DNA of 64,000 nucleotides from Nissolia schottii. Taxonomy: Eukaryota > Streptophyta > Magnoliopsida > Fabales > Fabaceae. Of the stretch, positions 1 to 11,173 are shown piece by piece (the stretch's first letter is position 1; each line of letters opens with the position of its first letter). The stretch spans positions 124,001 to 188,000 of the forward strand of contig QANU01043002.1 in assembly GCA_003254905.1 (NCBI GenBank). The letters run 5' to 3'. The translations under genes and the position numbers were made by a program. The notes beneath the pieces were generated by a model that did not search any database, was not told the DNA's origin, and saw nothing but the letters and a program-made list of their open reading frames with translations.

Positions 1-2250
1 CCAACATCTAACTCTTTTGCTAACCTTCAATAACAAAAACAAAAAAATCAAATAACAAAAACTTTTAGTCAGAGAAACAAAACAACTTTCCAAGAATTAG
101 CACTCAATTATTAGCAAAAATTTTCTGATCAACCAAGCAGGCAATTCTAAAATCCAGAACAACCCTCCACGGAGAAAAAATAAAAAATAAAAAAAATAAA
201 AATTTTCAACACCCAGATGATGAACTGGCATAGAAATTCACTAACCAATCCAAAAATACAAGCTTTTCCACAAAAGAATGAGAGGAAAGATCTCTATAAG
301 AAGTGGGTGGTCACCGATTCAGCCGTCCTCCCTAGGAATAAGAAGAGAAAGAGACACAACAATCACTAGGAACACACAGAGAGCTTATACCAAAAGAGCC
401 CTTCTGGTATTAATGGGAGGAAAGAATAGAATTAGATATAAGAATTAGAAGATGTATGTGTAAAATGTAACCGTCTGGTTTTATGTTGAGTAAGTCTTAT
501 TGCAAAACAAAAAACAAAAAAAAAAAATACTAAAAGGGCAGAAGAGCTTGCCCTTATTGACTTTGCAGTTTCTCTTTGTATTTGTTTTGTTTTTATTGCT
601 GACACACTTCCCTTGTTTCATTATTACAGCTATTTTTGAGGTTTCATAGTTTGCATAAGCACTAAACAAAAACACACTGTGCCATTCCTTGGGTCTCTCA
701 CCTCTTCCAGGGTGGGGTGGGGACTTGGGAGACCTCAAAAGTCAGCAAAATTTTATCTTATTTATTATGTAGTCTTAAATCATGATCTAAAATATATTAC
801 ATATTACATAATATTTCATATTCTATTTTAAGAGGATATATCATTTAAAGTTAAAATATTATTTATTATATAATTTAAAATATATCTTTTTTTATTATTT
901 ACATTAATATTTAGATTTTACTATTAGTGAAATTGACTATTTCAATTTGAGAAATTGTTGTTATCCTTTTTAATAAAGAGATCAATTTTCCTATTACTTA
1001 ACTAATTTTATGTTAATAATTTAAAATATATTTAAAATAACGTTGGATGACACATAATAAATTTTCAAACTAAAGTCTATGTATCTTGCTCAATAATTCT
1101 CTCATTGCCCCCAAAGAGGTCTTGTCCCAAAAGGATAGGGAAGAGAAATCATTTAGAATAATCTTTGATTTTTTTTTCTAAGACTTATTTAAGCAAGCAA
1201 CATAAAAACTTGTGCTTTTGTACCTATTACTTTATTTAAGATAATAATCATTTTGTTTGAAGATAATAATCAATAAAGGTGGAATTGGATCTGAATTAAA
1301 TAAGTCAACCCTGCAGGTTGGAATTTTCAGACAGGACATTAACTCTCTTGTCATCTATGAGGACAGAAACATACAATCTGCAATTGACGACAAGAAAGTG
1401 TCATGGGTTTAATCTTTAGGAAAAAAATTTCACAAACAAGACATTAGATGCCATATGTGAGAGTTAAGAACACAGAGGTTTTGCAACTTTTAGGGCAAGG
1501 AATCTTGTGGGGCTTAGTTTTAGATGCAGTTAAATTGTTAGGGGTACTATGCTGACAATTTTATCAGAAAGTCAGAAGCTACCCTGCTCTATTTTTATTT
1601 TTTATTTTTGGTTTTTTGTTTCTAAACTTTACCACAGGCCCACACACAAGTGCACATACCAGTAAAAGCTGAATGGTCAAATTACAATATCAGAGGTATT
1701 TGATAGTGATCACCATTGTGGCCCAGCACCACTCACTCACCCTAGGTCCCCCACAAGCATTTCACCCAAAGTTGTGGAATTTCATTTTGTATTTTGAGTT
1801 TTTTTTTCCCTTTTGTACATAAATTTAATTTTGGGTTTTTCTTTTTCATGGGAATTAATTGAGTTTCAGCTTTAGACAATAAAAAATAAAATAAAATAAC
1901 AAAAATGAACCAATGGCCATTAGCTCTACCATTTTTTCCCTTATCCTCCACCACTCTCAACACTTGATTGATTTATAGTAAGCTCCTTTTATAGGATTTA
2001 TTTTCTGAGATTGAACAAGGTTTTTTCACTTACAAAACCTATATCAAAATGTCACTTTCAACGTCATAATTTGAAATAAACATAAGTCATAAAGTGGGAA
2101 AAAAAAATTAACATAACAATAATAAAAGTAGCAAATTAGAGCTTTATGATGCTATGAATCAAAGAAACTTGTGTTAAGATAGAAAGATCTTTAATTTTGA
2201 AAATCCTAATTAAGAGTACTACTTGTGAAATACTATCTTTTAGTACTTTA
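1..2250. other. intergenic AT-rich DNA, no gene recognised
   Basis: No coding exon with family similarity or usable splice signals is visible. The stretch at about 250-400, read on the minus strand, is less AT-rich and pyrimidine-rich (CTCTCTGTGTGTTCC, TTGTGTCTCTTTCTC) and resembles a plant 5' leader. It could be the upstream end of a minus-strand gene lying left of the window. That is inference only, since no ATG-led exon follows inside the window. The remainder is homopolymer-rich intergenic sequence. Confidence 0.4.
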
Positions 2251-2616
2251 GGTAGCGTTTGTTTATTGAGACAAGACAATAATACTGAGACATATGAACA
2301 AAAATCATGTTTGTTTATTGAGATAAGCACAAAAATTTGTGTATTTTCTATACCTTCGTTTTGCTGGGATATGGAGACACAACCTTTCAGAGTAGGATAA
2401 TGTATTTTTTTTATTTTTTCTATTAAATTAATGTAATAAGAGTATTTTAAGTCATTTAAAATATATTTCCTGTCTTGTCTCTAATAAACCAAACAAGACA
2501 TAAATACGAATAAGTGTGTCTTATACACTGTCACTATACAGAATACAAGATTGACTTGTATGTCCCTGTTCCCATGTCTCTATATTTCAGTCCTATCTCA
2601 GCAACCAAATGTAACC
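2251..2616. mobile_element. Tourist/PIF-Harbinger-like MITE, copy 1
   Basis: A 366-bp element flanked on both sides by TTA (2248-2250 and 2617-2619), the 3-bp target duplication typical of PIF/Harbinger. The left end GGTAGCGTTTGTTTATTGAG and the inverted right end GGTTACATTTGGTTGCTGAG match imperfectly. The similarity continues inward through a GAGACAT motif. No transposase ORF is present, so it is non-autonomous. Related copies occur at 5166-5560 and 19721-20123. Confidence 0.7.
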
Positions 2617-2619
2617 TTA

Positions 2620-3041
2620 GCGGCTAAGTTTTGTCTAAAAAAGTGAGCTCATGAGTTTTCCTCTAAGTTTGTACAAGTTTGCTCAAGTTTACTCAGCAAA
2701 CGTAATTTTAAGATCTAAACTTATAAATTTATGAGTTTGAGTTGTCAAGGAGCGTGGTGAAATTTTAGAATCCACTTGCAAGGTATTATTGGATTAAATC
2801 TCTGTCTTAGCTTAGGCTAAAGGCAATGTCCCACATTATTTTTTATTTTATTTTTGTCACAAGTCCCACAATATTTAGTGAAGGCTAAGAAGAAATTTGT
2901 ATATATGGACTTAATTCATCACATAATACTTAAGATATTCATGTGGCAACGTGGACTTGAAACTTGAACATATCACAAACACGTTTCCACCTTGTCTTGT
3001 CTTGCACACATATCCATTTGGTATGTTGTTTTTGTTAGGTT
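2620..3041. other. intergenic, nothing recognised
   Basis: AT-rich sequence between a MITE and an LTR. No ORF, repeat end or RNA gene can be supported. Confidence 0.4.
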
Positions 3042-4744
3042 TGTGATGACCCTCAGTTCTAGCAAACTGCTACAACAATTTAGGACTACTATAACGAACA
3101 AGGTCGCTACAACGATTTATGTCGGTGGTGTGGTAAGTCTCACATCGCCTGTAGTTGTAGAGAGGGGGTTCTTGCTCCCCTATAAAAACTCTTCCTTGGA
3201 GTGATTTGAGTTCCTAATTCATTGAAGAGCTCTTTAAGGTTTTATTGCTAGTGCGAACTCTCACTGAGCTTTCAATATTCTATTTGTGGTGAAACAGTAG
3301 CTCCACATAGAGTAAGTTCCTAATCTTGTAGAGTAGTTTGGAAACAATGGGGCTCCACAACATCGTTGTAGCGATTATAGCTCACCACAGTGATGCGGAT
3401 TGCTACAGCGGTCCCAGTTTGATGTAGGGACGCCATATTACCACAATGTGCCAAGTTCATTGTGGCAATGCCCCCGTAGATGTCAGTTTTCCTTCCAGTT
3501 CAGTATTTTCTTACAATGGTGGTCTGTTGACTTATTCAGTGTCAACGCTACATTGCTCGGAGTTTTCAATGTTAGTCCTCTACAATCTTCAGTCATTCAA
3601 GGTGAGTAGAGGTCCTATTGCGTTGAACAATTTACGTCATGCGTTGTCATTCAATCAAGTCAGATATGTTTTATATGTCTTATGCTATTATTGTGCTTGA
3701 TATTTTTATGTTAGCATGTGTAGGCCTAAGCAAAGAATTATACACTTAGAGATAACATGTTAGGAATATGTACCTATTTGCTTAGTGTCATAGTTATTCA
3801 TAATGTGTACTAATGTAGGTTATACAGATATAACACATGACTAAAAAATGCGTGTGTTGTAGTTAGATCACCAACTTAATTAAAAAATCGTAATCAGTAT
3901 GCCGTGTAATCCTAGGGAAACAAACTTATGATTTCATGTTGACTATTATGGTTGTGATTGTGTTATGGCATGAATTAAGCGTACTCATTAAGTCCTATAT
4001 GTGGGTTCAGCGTACTCACAGTCTTTCAATATATCATACTGGTTTAGTGTGGCCACAAATCATCAGTATGTCACATGGGTTTAGCGTACCCATGCTTGTA
4101 CTGCTTCGGAACTCTGTTTCCCCTTGATCAAGGAATAAGAATCAGTCTTTCCTCGACCACTTAGTAGGAGGTGGACAGATTCAGATATCAGTATTACTTT
4201 GCATGATTCAATTTCCAGTGGTTTGCTATTCGCTCTAACATTATTTTCTATTCATGCACACGTGTTTGTGTATACATGCTTTATATTTTCAGTATATGTT
4301 AAGTGAGTGGTACCGTGGTACTGATTCCCTAAGTTGATGACTTAATCATTTTGATGACTTAATCATTTATCTATTGGTTTCAAATGACGTTGAGGATCAA
4401 GATAACGAGTCTCTCTTCCAATAGCCGTCAACATTAGCATCAGTTGGTGAGTGCAGTTTTGCAGTGAGGTCTACCTAGTCTAGTAGTTTAATAGAAGTTG
4501 CTCTAAACAGCTTAGGTAGGATCTTTCAGAGTTAACTATTTATGTTTTACATTCCTCTTAGCAATTATTTTATTTATGGATTCAGTTGTAACCCATTAGA
4601 GGGTATTTACGATTATTCAGACTTAGCATGATTTACTTATATTTATTTATTAATTTGCACGACTAGTGTAGTTTACTCATATTTCAGAGCTTATGTGGGG
4701 ACTGTGTCCCAAGGTGCAGTCACGACCGGATTTGGGTCGTGAAA
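3042..4744 (+). mobile_element. solo LTR-like sequence (Gypsy-type), plus orientation
   Basis: The segment begins TGTGATGACCC and ends near TTTGGGTCGTGA, the terminal pattern of many legume Gypsy LTRs (a canonical end would be TGACA; here it reads TGAAA). An internal promoter is evident: AAGTCTCACATCG (3135-3147), then 33 nt, then TATAAAA (3181-3187). No gag-pol, primer-binding site or second LTR is adjacent, so it is best read as a solo LTR. The right boundary is uncertain by a few bases, and no 5-bp target duplication could be found. Short ORFs inside it look like chance. Confidence 0.55.
3135..3187 (+). promoter_or_regulatory. USE-like box plus TATA box of the LTR at 3042
   Basis: GTCTCACATCG ends at 3147 and TATAAAA starts at 3181, leaving exactly 33 nt between. 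The plant snRNA upstream sequence element is RTCCCACATCG, and Pol II snRNA promoters keep roughly this spacing to TATA. The LTR at 32824-34639 has the same arrangement, also with 33 nt. The function here is inferred. Confidence 0.5.
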
Positions 4745-5162
4745 ATGGCCAATTCTATTTTTATTTTTGTGGTCATTGGAGGTATAAGCATTAAGCCTCT
4801 TGTATTGTCTTGTAACCATTAGAGCCATGCATTTTTTATTGAGAAACCTTTGGTATTTTTTAGTTAGTCCACCAGAGACCAAAATACATACACCATTAAA
4901 TATGTCTCTTCTTTTCCCTTTCTTTTCTGCAACTTTTGATTCCTGTTGACATTGTTCATCTTCATCTTCTTCCACTGCAAATTGTGAAGTTGTCGAGGTC
5001 ACCCCCACGACCTCTGCCACTCATCTGAGATCTAGAATGAGATATGCCTTCTTGCTTTTTCTCAAGATTGCATGTAGATGAATTCTTGAGGAGACCTACA
5101 TCTAATCTTGGAGGAAATCCCATCAACACTTCTCCATCGAGCATAGCTCAGCGTAGTAACTC
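4745..5162 (-). pseudogene. unrecognised coding-like relic on the minus strand
   Basis: Between the solo LTR and a MITE, the minus strand carries two overlapping open stretches, about 5144-4965 and about 5020-4691. They are rich in charged residues, including an acidic run (EEDEDEQ) and an SGRGRGG motif, and lie in different frames. This looks like one reading frame broken by a frameshift, perhaps a gene or transposon fragment. The family is not recognised and no function is proposed. Chance openness cannot be excluded. Confidence 0.25.
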
Positions 5163-5165
5163 TTA

Positions 5166-5560
5166 GGTGCAAGCTTAGTTGCTGATACATGACACAAATA
5201 CAAGGACAAAGGGAACACAAAATCTTATTTGGTTTTTTAAGATAGGTACAAAAGCTTGTGTCTCAAGACAAAAAATTAGTATATTTTTTGTACCTCTATT
5301 TTGCTAGGACACATGGGCAAGGACAGAGACAAAGTTTTTTTAATGAAATTATGAATGAATGAGAAGGAGACCCAGATGGTATTTTAAGTCATTTGTTATG
5401 TTTGTATATCTTATAACCACAAAACCAAACGTCATAAAAATACAATAAATTGTGTCTTGTATATCATTAACAAACAAATTACACGACTAATTTTTAGTCA
5501 TATATTTTATGTATTTGTCCTCATATCTCTATATTTTAGTCATGTCTCAACAATCAAACC
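5166..5560. mobile_element. Tourist/PIF-Harbinger-like MITE, copy 2
   Basis: The right end, inverted, reads GGTTTGATTGTTGAGACATG. The left end carries GTTGCTGATACATGACA after GGTGCAAGC. Flanking trinucleotides are TTA on the left and TAA on the right, so the target site is not exactly duplicated. Internal sequence (CTTGTGTCTCAAGA) is shared with copy 3 at 19721-20123. No coding capacity. The left boundary is approximate. Confidence 0.5.
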
Positions 5561-5563
5561 TAA

Positions 5564-5990
5564 CATTAAGGACAATGCACTTGCACGATTTATGGTATAA
5601 TTGTTCATTCTCATATCTATTTTTCTTCTTGTCATTGTTTTGGCTTTTAGGGTTTGTGCCTAGTCGATTTGTGTGTTTTTATTTTACCCTTAGTCAATCA
5701 GTCAAAATACTCCATCATCTATACTATTTTTACAACGGATATGAGTCAAAAGCATAGGGTTACGATGTTAAGTTTATAAGACTTTGGACTCATCAACTAA
5801 TAGCTAACTTTTGTTGTGTGGTTATCCTGAGATTAAGCCCCGTTAGTGGGTCAGTCAAGCACCTAATATCTCAATCTCAAATCATTCAAGCCTAATGATA
5901 CCTCCCAAACATTTACACCAAAAAAATTCATGTTTGATCTCAGCCAAGGGCTAAGGGGTGCTTACACCCCCTTCCCTTGACTTAAAAAAG
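5564..5990. other. intergenic, nothing recognised
   Basis: AT-rich DNA between two small transposons. No supportable gene or RNA. Confidence 0.35.
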
Positions 5991-5994
5991 GAAT

Positions 5995-6254
5995 ATTAAT
6001 ATTCTATTTGGTTCTTGAATTTTACACTCTTATTTTATTTGATCCATCAACTTAAAAAAGTGCCAGGTTAGTTTATGAACTTTGTAAATGTTGGACTCGT
6101 TGCCCTGAGTAGTCACTGGACATTTGTAATATTATCCTAAGTAATCCTTCAACAATCTAATATTTCCTCTTGGGACGTGGGGTAAGGGCTAGCAAGTTAA
6201 CCGTTTGCAAACTAGGGCACATGTGTAAAGTCTAGGGATCAAATAGAATATTAT
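5995..6254. mobile_element. short MULE-like inverted-repeat element
   Basis: The left end TTAATATTCTATTTGGTTC is matched by the inverted right end ATAATATTCTATTTGATCC. The interior has the style of the long-TIR element at 32143-34933 (declining TTGAATTTTACAC, GAACTTTG..AA.GTTGGACT). A possible 9-bp target duplication (CTTAAAAAA / CTTTAAAAA) is imperfect. No ORF. Assignment to Mutator rests on this resemblance. Confidence 0.45.
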
Positions 6255-6424
6255 CTTTAAAAAAATTAAAATGTTCATGAGAAGGATTAAAAAAAAAGTA
6301 AGAAGACATAGACTCTTAAATTATTTAATAAAATTCACACATAATATAATTTATTGATCTAAACATGCATACCTTTCGCATTTCACTTTATTTTTCATTT
6401 TTAGAGGACTTTTATTTTATCTTA

Positions 6425-7183
6425 GGGTGCGATTGGTGCGCCGTATAGGACTGGATGGGATAAGCTAATCCAATACATTATAATCTTATCCAGTGTTTGA
6501 CGTACAAACTATAATGTGTATGCTTATACATTAATGACCCCTTATACATCATTTTGACTTTATTAGGCCTGATAAGGGTTTGATGTATAAGCCAATATGT
6601 TCCCTTTCATTCTCCCTTTTACATCTTCACGCTTTTGCTTGTGTGTTCGTGTTTCTACCTTCGTTTCCATTGTAGCAGGTTTTTCTTCTTCTATTTGTGC
6701 TTCTTCCTCTGTTTACTAGTTTTGCTTGTTGGGCGATTTGGGCGTTTCTGGTTTGCTGGGGTAAGAGACATGATGCGGTGATGGTGGAACACAAAGGATT
6801 TGATTTGTGCCTTTTTCTTAATTTTTTTAATTCTTAATTGTTCCTAATTCTCACATGCAATTTTCAATTGAGGAAGAGCTCTATTTTTCCCTTTCACATT
6901 TTTATCAATTTTTAGGTGTGTTTTAATTTAATTTTCAATCTGATGTTGTGGTTTCAATTTTTTATTTGCCCTTGCTCTTTTCTTTTCTTTTCCCTTATTC
7001 CCTTGTTATAGTTTAGGGTGAGCATTCGAGCACATGCAATAATAAACAATAGACTGCATAATACATCATCTTAGACACACCAAACACTATATAATACTAA
7101 AATTTTATCAAGCTTTATACAATCAGACTTAATTCTATCATGTCTTATCTAATCTAGCCTTATACGGCACACCAAACGAACCC
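6425..7183. mobile_element. PIF/Harbinger-like non-autonomous element, 759 bp
   Basis: Flanked by perfect TTA duplications (6422-6424 and 7184-7186). The left end GGGTGCGATTGGTGCGCCGT and the inverted right end GGGTTCGTTTGGTGTGCCGT match at 16 of 20 positions, and similarity continues another 25 bases or so. GGGTNCGTTTGGT is the typical Tourist/Harbinger terminus. The interior holds no transposase. The element ends about 420 bp upstream of the PSMG3-like start codon, so it lies in that gene's promoter region. Confidence 0.75.
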
Positions 7184-7186
7184 TTA

Positions 7187-7604
7187 GAGAATTCAAGTGT
7201 GCCAATACCAAAAAATAGCCCATGGGTTAGTCCACTTTAAAAAGGAAAAAAGAGAGAGAAATAAGTTAGAAGAATAAACACTACTCTCTGCTGAAGTCTG
7301 TAAAAAAAAGCTATCCTTCCATCTTCTCTCCTATCTGATGATGTATTGCTTCTAAACCCTAATTACAGAGAAGCTTCTTATTTCCGAATTGCCGCTGCTT
7401 CTCAACGGAAGAAAGCTTCTACAGCTGCCGCACAGCACATGCACCACCGCCCTTCCCCTGTAATTTCTGTTTCTTCCCGGCCACCCCTCACCTCTTTGCT
7501 TACTCTGATTTTCACGCACGTTGCACCTAATTTTAATGGATTTTTTTTTCAACTAAATATTTTCATATTAACTTTTAATTACATGCAGTCCAATCGGTGA
7601 CGGA
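7187..7604 (+). promoter_or_regulatory. PSMG3-like promoter and 5' UTR with probable leader intron
   Basis: A GAGAGA-rich stretch and CTAAACCCTAA (telo-box type, about 7352) precede a moderately GC-rich leader. A probable leader donor (CCTGTAATTT, about 7459) and acceptor (CATGCAG, about 7588) would remove an intron just before the ATG at 7605. The transcription start is not determinable by eye. The telo-box is commonly found near starts of housekeeping and translation-related plant genes. Confidence 0.45.
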
Positions 7605-9734
7605 ATGGTTGAAATAGTGACTCGGTGCAGCGGCCAAGTGGATGAAAAGGTTGAGCTTCCACGAGAATCAAGTAGTGCCACATCATCAGCACCTTCGCTT
7701 CCATCGATGGATCTAGGCAGCACCATTTCTACGCCACAGTTCCCTGTACGCCACAATCATTTCTCTGTTGTGATCAAGGTATATGCATACATGCCTGTCG
7801 CTGCTTATTTTGTGTGTCATAAAATAGGAGAAAATGAAATTTAGAAGAAAAAGACAAAATTCTGTGTGAATTTATTTGGTTGACCACTGGAATGATTTGA
7901 TATTTTTTTTTTAATGGAAAAATAAATTTCTTTGGAACAATTAGGGGAGAAGAGCTTGGATAAAAAGGAGGAGTGGGTTTTTATGAATAAATAGTGTTGA
8001 TAAGTTGCTTACTTTTCAGGGAAACCAGACGGAGATTATAATTTTGAATTATGAAGATCATTTTCAGGTAAGTGGACATTTGCATCTATGTATTGTTTGC
8101 TTTTTATAGTGACATTCTTGACACTTTGACTACTTATCAGGTTATTGCGACTCAGATAGAAACCATGGGGACAATACTGCATGCCAGGTCTGCTACTAAC
8201 TTCTGCGCAATGTCGTTGATTTTAGTTATATTTCTTGAGAAAGAGTGTATAATTCTGATAATTTGTAAGTAATTGAGAGCCATGCCTGAATGTTCCTTGG
8301 TTATTGCAGAACGATTTGGATTGATATTGCATGTTTTGGTTGGATATAAAGTGTAAACTGTGAAATTTTCATTATTTCTTCCCCTTTTCTGTATTCTTGT
8401 GTATCCTTCTGTGAGTTCATTCAGTTCTGGCATTCCCTCATTATTCTTTATCTTTCGGTTATTCAATGCATTCCTTGCAATGAAGAGATGGGAATTCATT
8501 ACCCTCTTGGAGTTTTTAAAACATAAGGAATGATTATATTGGACACATCATTCTCTTCATAAGGTTTGCCTAGATGGTAAACCTTCGAAATTGAGTATTT
8601 GCTGTACTAACAAGGTTTGCCAAAGTTTGTGTCTTCGAGTTGAATGTAGGTGGGGCATGGGAGGACCTAGATACTCATTACACATGTTGGCATAATGAAT
8701 GACTTAATTGCATGATATTGGCTTTACATTTTATATACCTTATAAAATGTTAAGATTGTAGATGCAATTTTGCTTTTTGGAGAAAATTAGAGCTTTTAAA
8801 CCAACAAACTTCTCACAGAAAAACTGTTGTGAAGACTAAGATTTTAGAGAATCCTTTTTCTGTTTTTCCAACTTGGATTTCTGGATCATCATGCCCTTCC
8901 AAAAAAAGTGATATTGCCGAGAGTTTGGGTTGCTCACAGTTGCATGTATTTCCAATGCCAGGAAGGAAGAAGGGGTATCAATTAATCCAACGTTCAATGT
9001 TTCTGTTATATTTGGCAAACGGGATGAGGTAAACTTGCCTGTGTTTGGAATTATTTGTTCACTTTGATCCTCTCAACGAAGCTTTTGCTTATTGTTCACC
9101 GATTGCATTGATGCAGCCAATGTTAGTAGCATGTGCACGTCAACTAATTGAGCATATAAGGTAGGTATACTTCCTTGTTAGAGAAGCTCTCTTAGCCACA
9201 TCCTACAAAGTATTCATTTTCATTGTTGTAGGTACGGAATGGATTCTCTCATGTTAAATTTTCATACGACTTTGTCATGTGTGATCTCTCACAACTAATT
9301 GAGAAAATGAGACTCATACATGGCATATTCAATTAAAGAATCAACAATGAGAAATCATACATGACAAAGTCATATGAAAATTTAACATGAGAGGATCCAT
9401 TCCCGTGGTGGGAATTGCAGTTACAAAGATCTCATAATAAAATAGATACTTTTAAAACATTTGTTAGCCAGTGTGATTTGGTATTTTGGTTTTAAAAATC
9501 ATACTGAGTATTCATTTCCTGATTTGTAGTTTCGCTGGCTCCTCCAAGCCGTTGGTGCTTTCACTCGGTCTTAAAGACCATTCAACAGTACATTTTATTT
9601 GACAGCTTTACTCTTCTTTACTTTACAAGAAAAGAAAAGAAAGAAATAATGAAGCCATACTCATAATTCCAATGGTAATGCAGGAAACTCTGAAGGGCAT
9701 TATTTCTGCTGTGATTGACAATGGCCTGTGGTGA
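7605..9734 (+). CDS. PSMG3: proteasome assembly chaperone 3 (PSMG3)-like protein
   Basis: Seven exons join without a frame break: 7605-7778, 8020-8067, 8141-8187, 8962-9028, 9117-9160, 9530-9587, 9684-9734 (489 nt, 162 aa). All introns are GT-AG. The first 48 or so residues are a Ser/Thr/Pro-rich, low-complexity tail. From about residue 50 the sequence matches the small PSMG3/PAC3 fold: FPVRHNHFSVVIKGNQTEII, then VIATQIETMGTILHARKEEG, FNVSVIFGKRDEPMLVACAR, and a closing helix ETLKGIISAVIDNGLW. In yeast and animals PAC3 works with PAC4 in assembling the alpha ring of the 20S proteasome; the same role in plants is inferred. The ATG at 7605 was chosen because it begins the open exon after a leader acceptor. 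Intron 5 carries a hairpin MITE. Family assignment is from recalled similarity. Confidence 0.8.
9234..9406. mobile_element. hairpin MITE in intron 5 of the PSMG3-like gene
   Basis: A 173-bp near-palindrome. The left arm 9234-9291 (starting ACGGAATGGATTCTCTCATG) pairs with the right arm 9349-9406 (inverted: ACGGGAATGGATCCTCTCAT), with only scattered mismatches over about 57 bp and a loop of about 57 bp. GGT flanks both ends and may be a 3-bp target duplication. No ORF. It lies wholly between exon 5 (ends 9160) and exon 6 (starts 9530). The superfamily is not determined. Confidence 0.7.
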
Positions 9735-11173
9735 CAAATTGCTGGTGAAATGTCGAACGTTGGAATTTGATCTGCAGAAATGCCTTATAGATCAACTTAG
9801 ATGACTTGGAAAGTAATATTTAGTTACAGTCTGCTGGCTATTTTTTCTACTTTATCATTATCAGAAGTAAATCCAATTGTGAACTAATAGCCTCTGGTCC
9901 TCGAGCACTTTCATATTAATGTAACCTACAAACATTCTTTTACCGCAAACTTGATTGCATTTTCTGCTTTATGGCTATGCTGGATATTTACTCGTTTGAT
10001 ATGTTATGCAAACTTGAACTAGTTTTATTTTCTGCGAGTTAATAGGTTACTGATACGAGTCATGCTACAATCCTTGGACCATACTCACAGTTGTGAGGCT
10101 CATGGCAGACCCCACACTAACCCGGCTGTTGTATGGTTATCCGCAGGTTGCCAAAGTGAGTTGTCATGGCATTACTTCTCTTATCACAGTCAATGAGTCA
10201 AAGCAGTGATTGGAGTCATATTTAAATATATATAAATTGTAGTGCATCTGTATAATATAAACAATAAAGGGTCAACTCCCCATGCATGCATGTATCGTGC
10301 AGTATTTGGTGGAAGGGATAGCAGGAAGCCAGGTGAAATCAATTGGTGATCAAAGACAAAGGAAAGTGAAATGCTGTAGATAATGGAGAAATTGTCCTTG
10401 TTAATGTTAGCATCATCATCACAAGTTAACAAGCCACAGACCACGACTTAACACGCGTAGACATCATATAGGTGTACATAGTGAGGTTTTGCCACGCGTG
10501 CAGTGTGTAGGCAAGTGTTGGATTAACATGGGTTCCTTAGATTACAATGAATTTCCCTAGTGAGACGGTATCTAATTAGTCGAGCGATGAATACGTTACA
10601 ACCATGCAATAGTATGAGGGGAGATAATCGGATACAAGGTGGATGTATAGACATGAAAGATTGACAAAAATTCATGGCACGCATATCCCTGCATCTTCTA
10701 CATCGCAAAAATGGGGAGGAAAACTTTAATAGATAGTTGCATAAGATGAGCCAAATGGCCTCCAAACAAATGGTGTAAATGTCAGCGATAAAACAAGCAG
10801 AGATATCACAAGTTCATTAGTAGCACCCGGTTATATTTCCTCTCACCAAGGAACACTTGTACAAGTTGCATTTATACATCGGCAAGCTACACCATTATGC
10901 TATTACCCTCAACCAGTTATAATAGAATAATTGTCATAAAAATCACCACAAAATAAAATCAAACCATGTATCTCTAGGTTACAATATCTGCACTGCCAAA
11001 CCAAAATGCATGCTAGCTATCATTATCTATTTATATTCAACCTTGAATTCAAGTAATTATGATTAGAAATATATACATCATGATTATGGATGTTAGGACT
11101 TCCCCAATTCCAAATAGAGCCAACTGGCTAAGTATTTACAGTGAGGGGTGATAGAGTAGCCAGAGCGAGAGAA
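9735..11173. other. convergent intergenic region with the 3' UTRs of PSMG3-like and CAMTA
   Basis: The region between two convergent stop codons. The first few hundred bases on each side should be 3' UTR; on the minus strand the CAMTA 3' UTR probably runs to about 10850. No exon-like coding stretch or repeat end is clear. Short ORFs here have no recognisable family. Confidence 0.5.

Noticed and set aside
7352..7362. CTAAACCCTAA as a telomerase RNA template or an interstitial telomere
   Set aside because: It is a single unit in a gene leader, and no array or telomerase RNA context is present.
7346..7600. MLLNPNYREASYF... as the true N-terminus of the PSMG3-like protein
   Set aside because: It is not in frame with the chaperone exon, and a leader intron acceptor lies just before the ATG at 7605.
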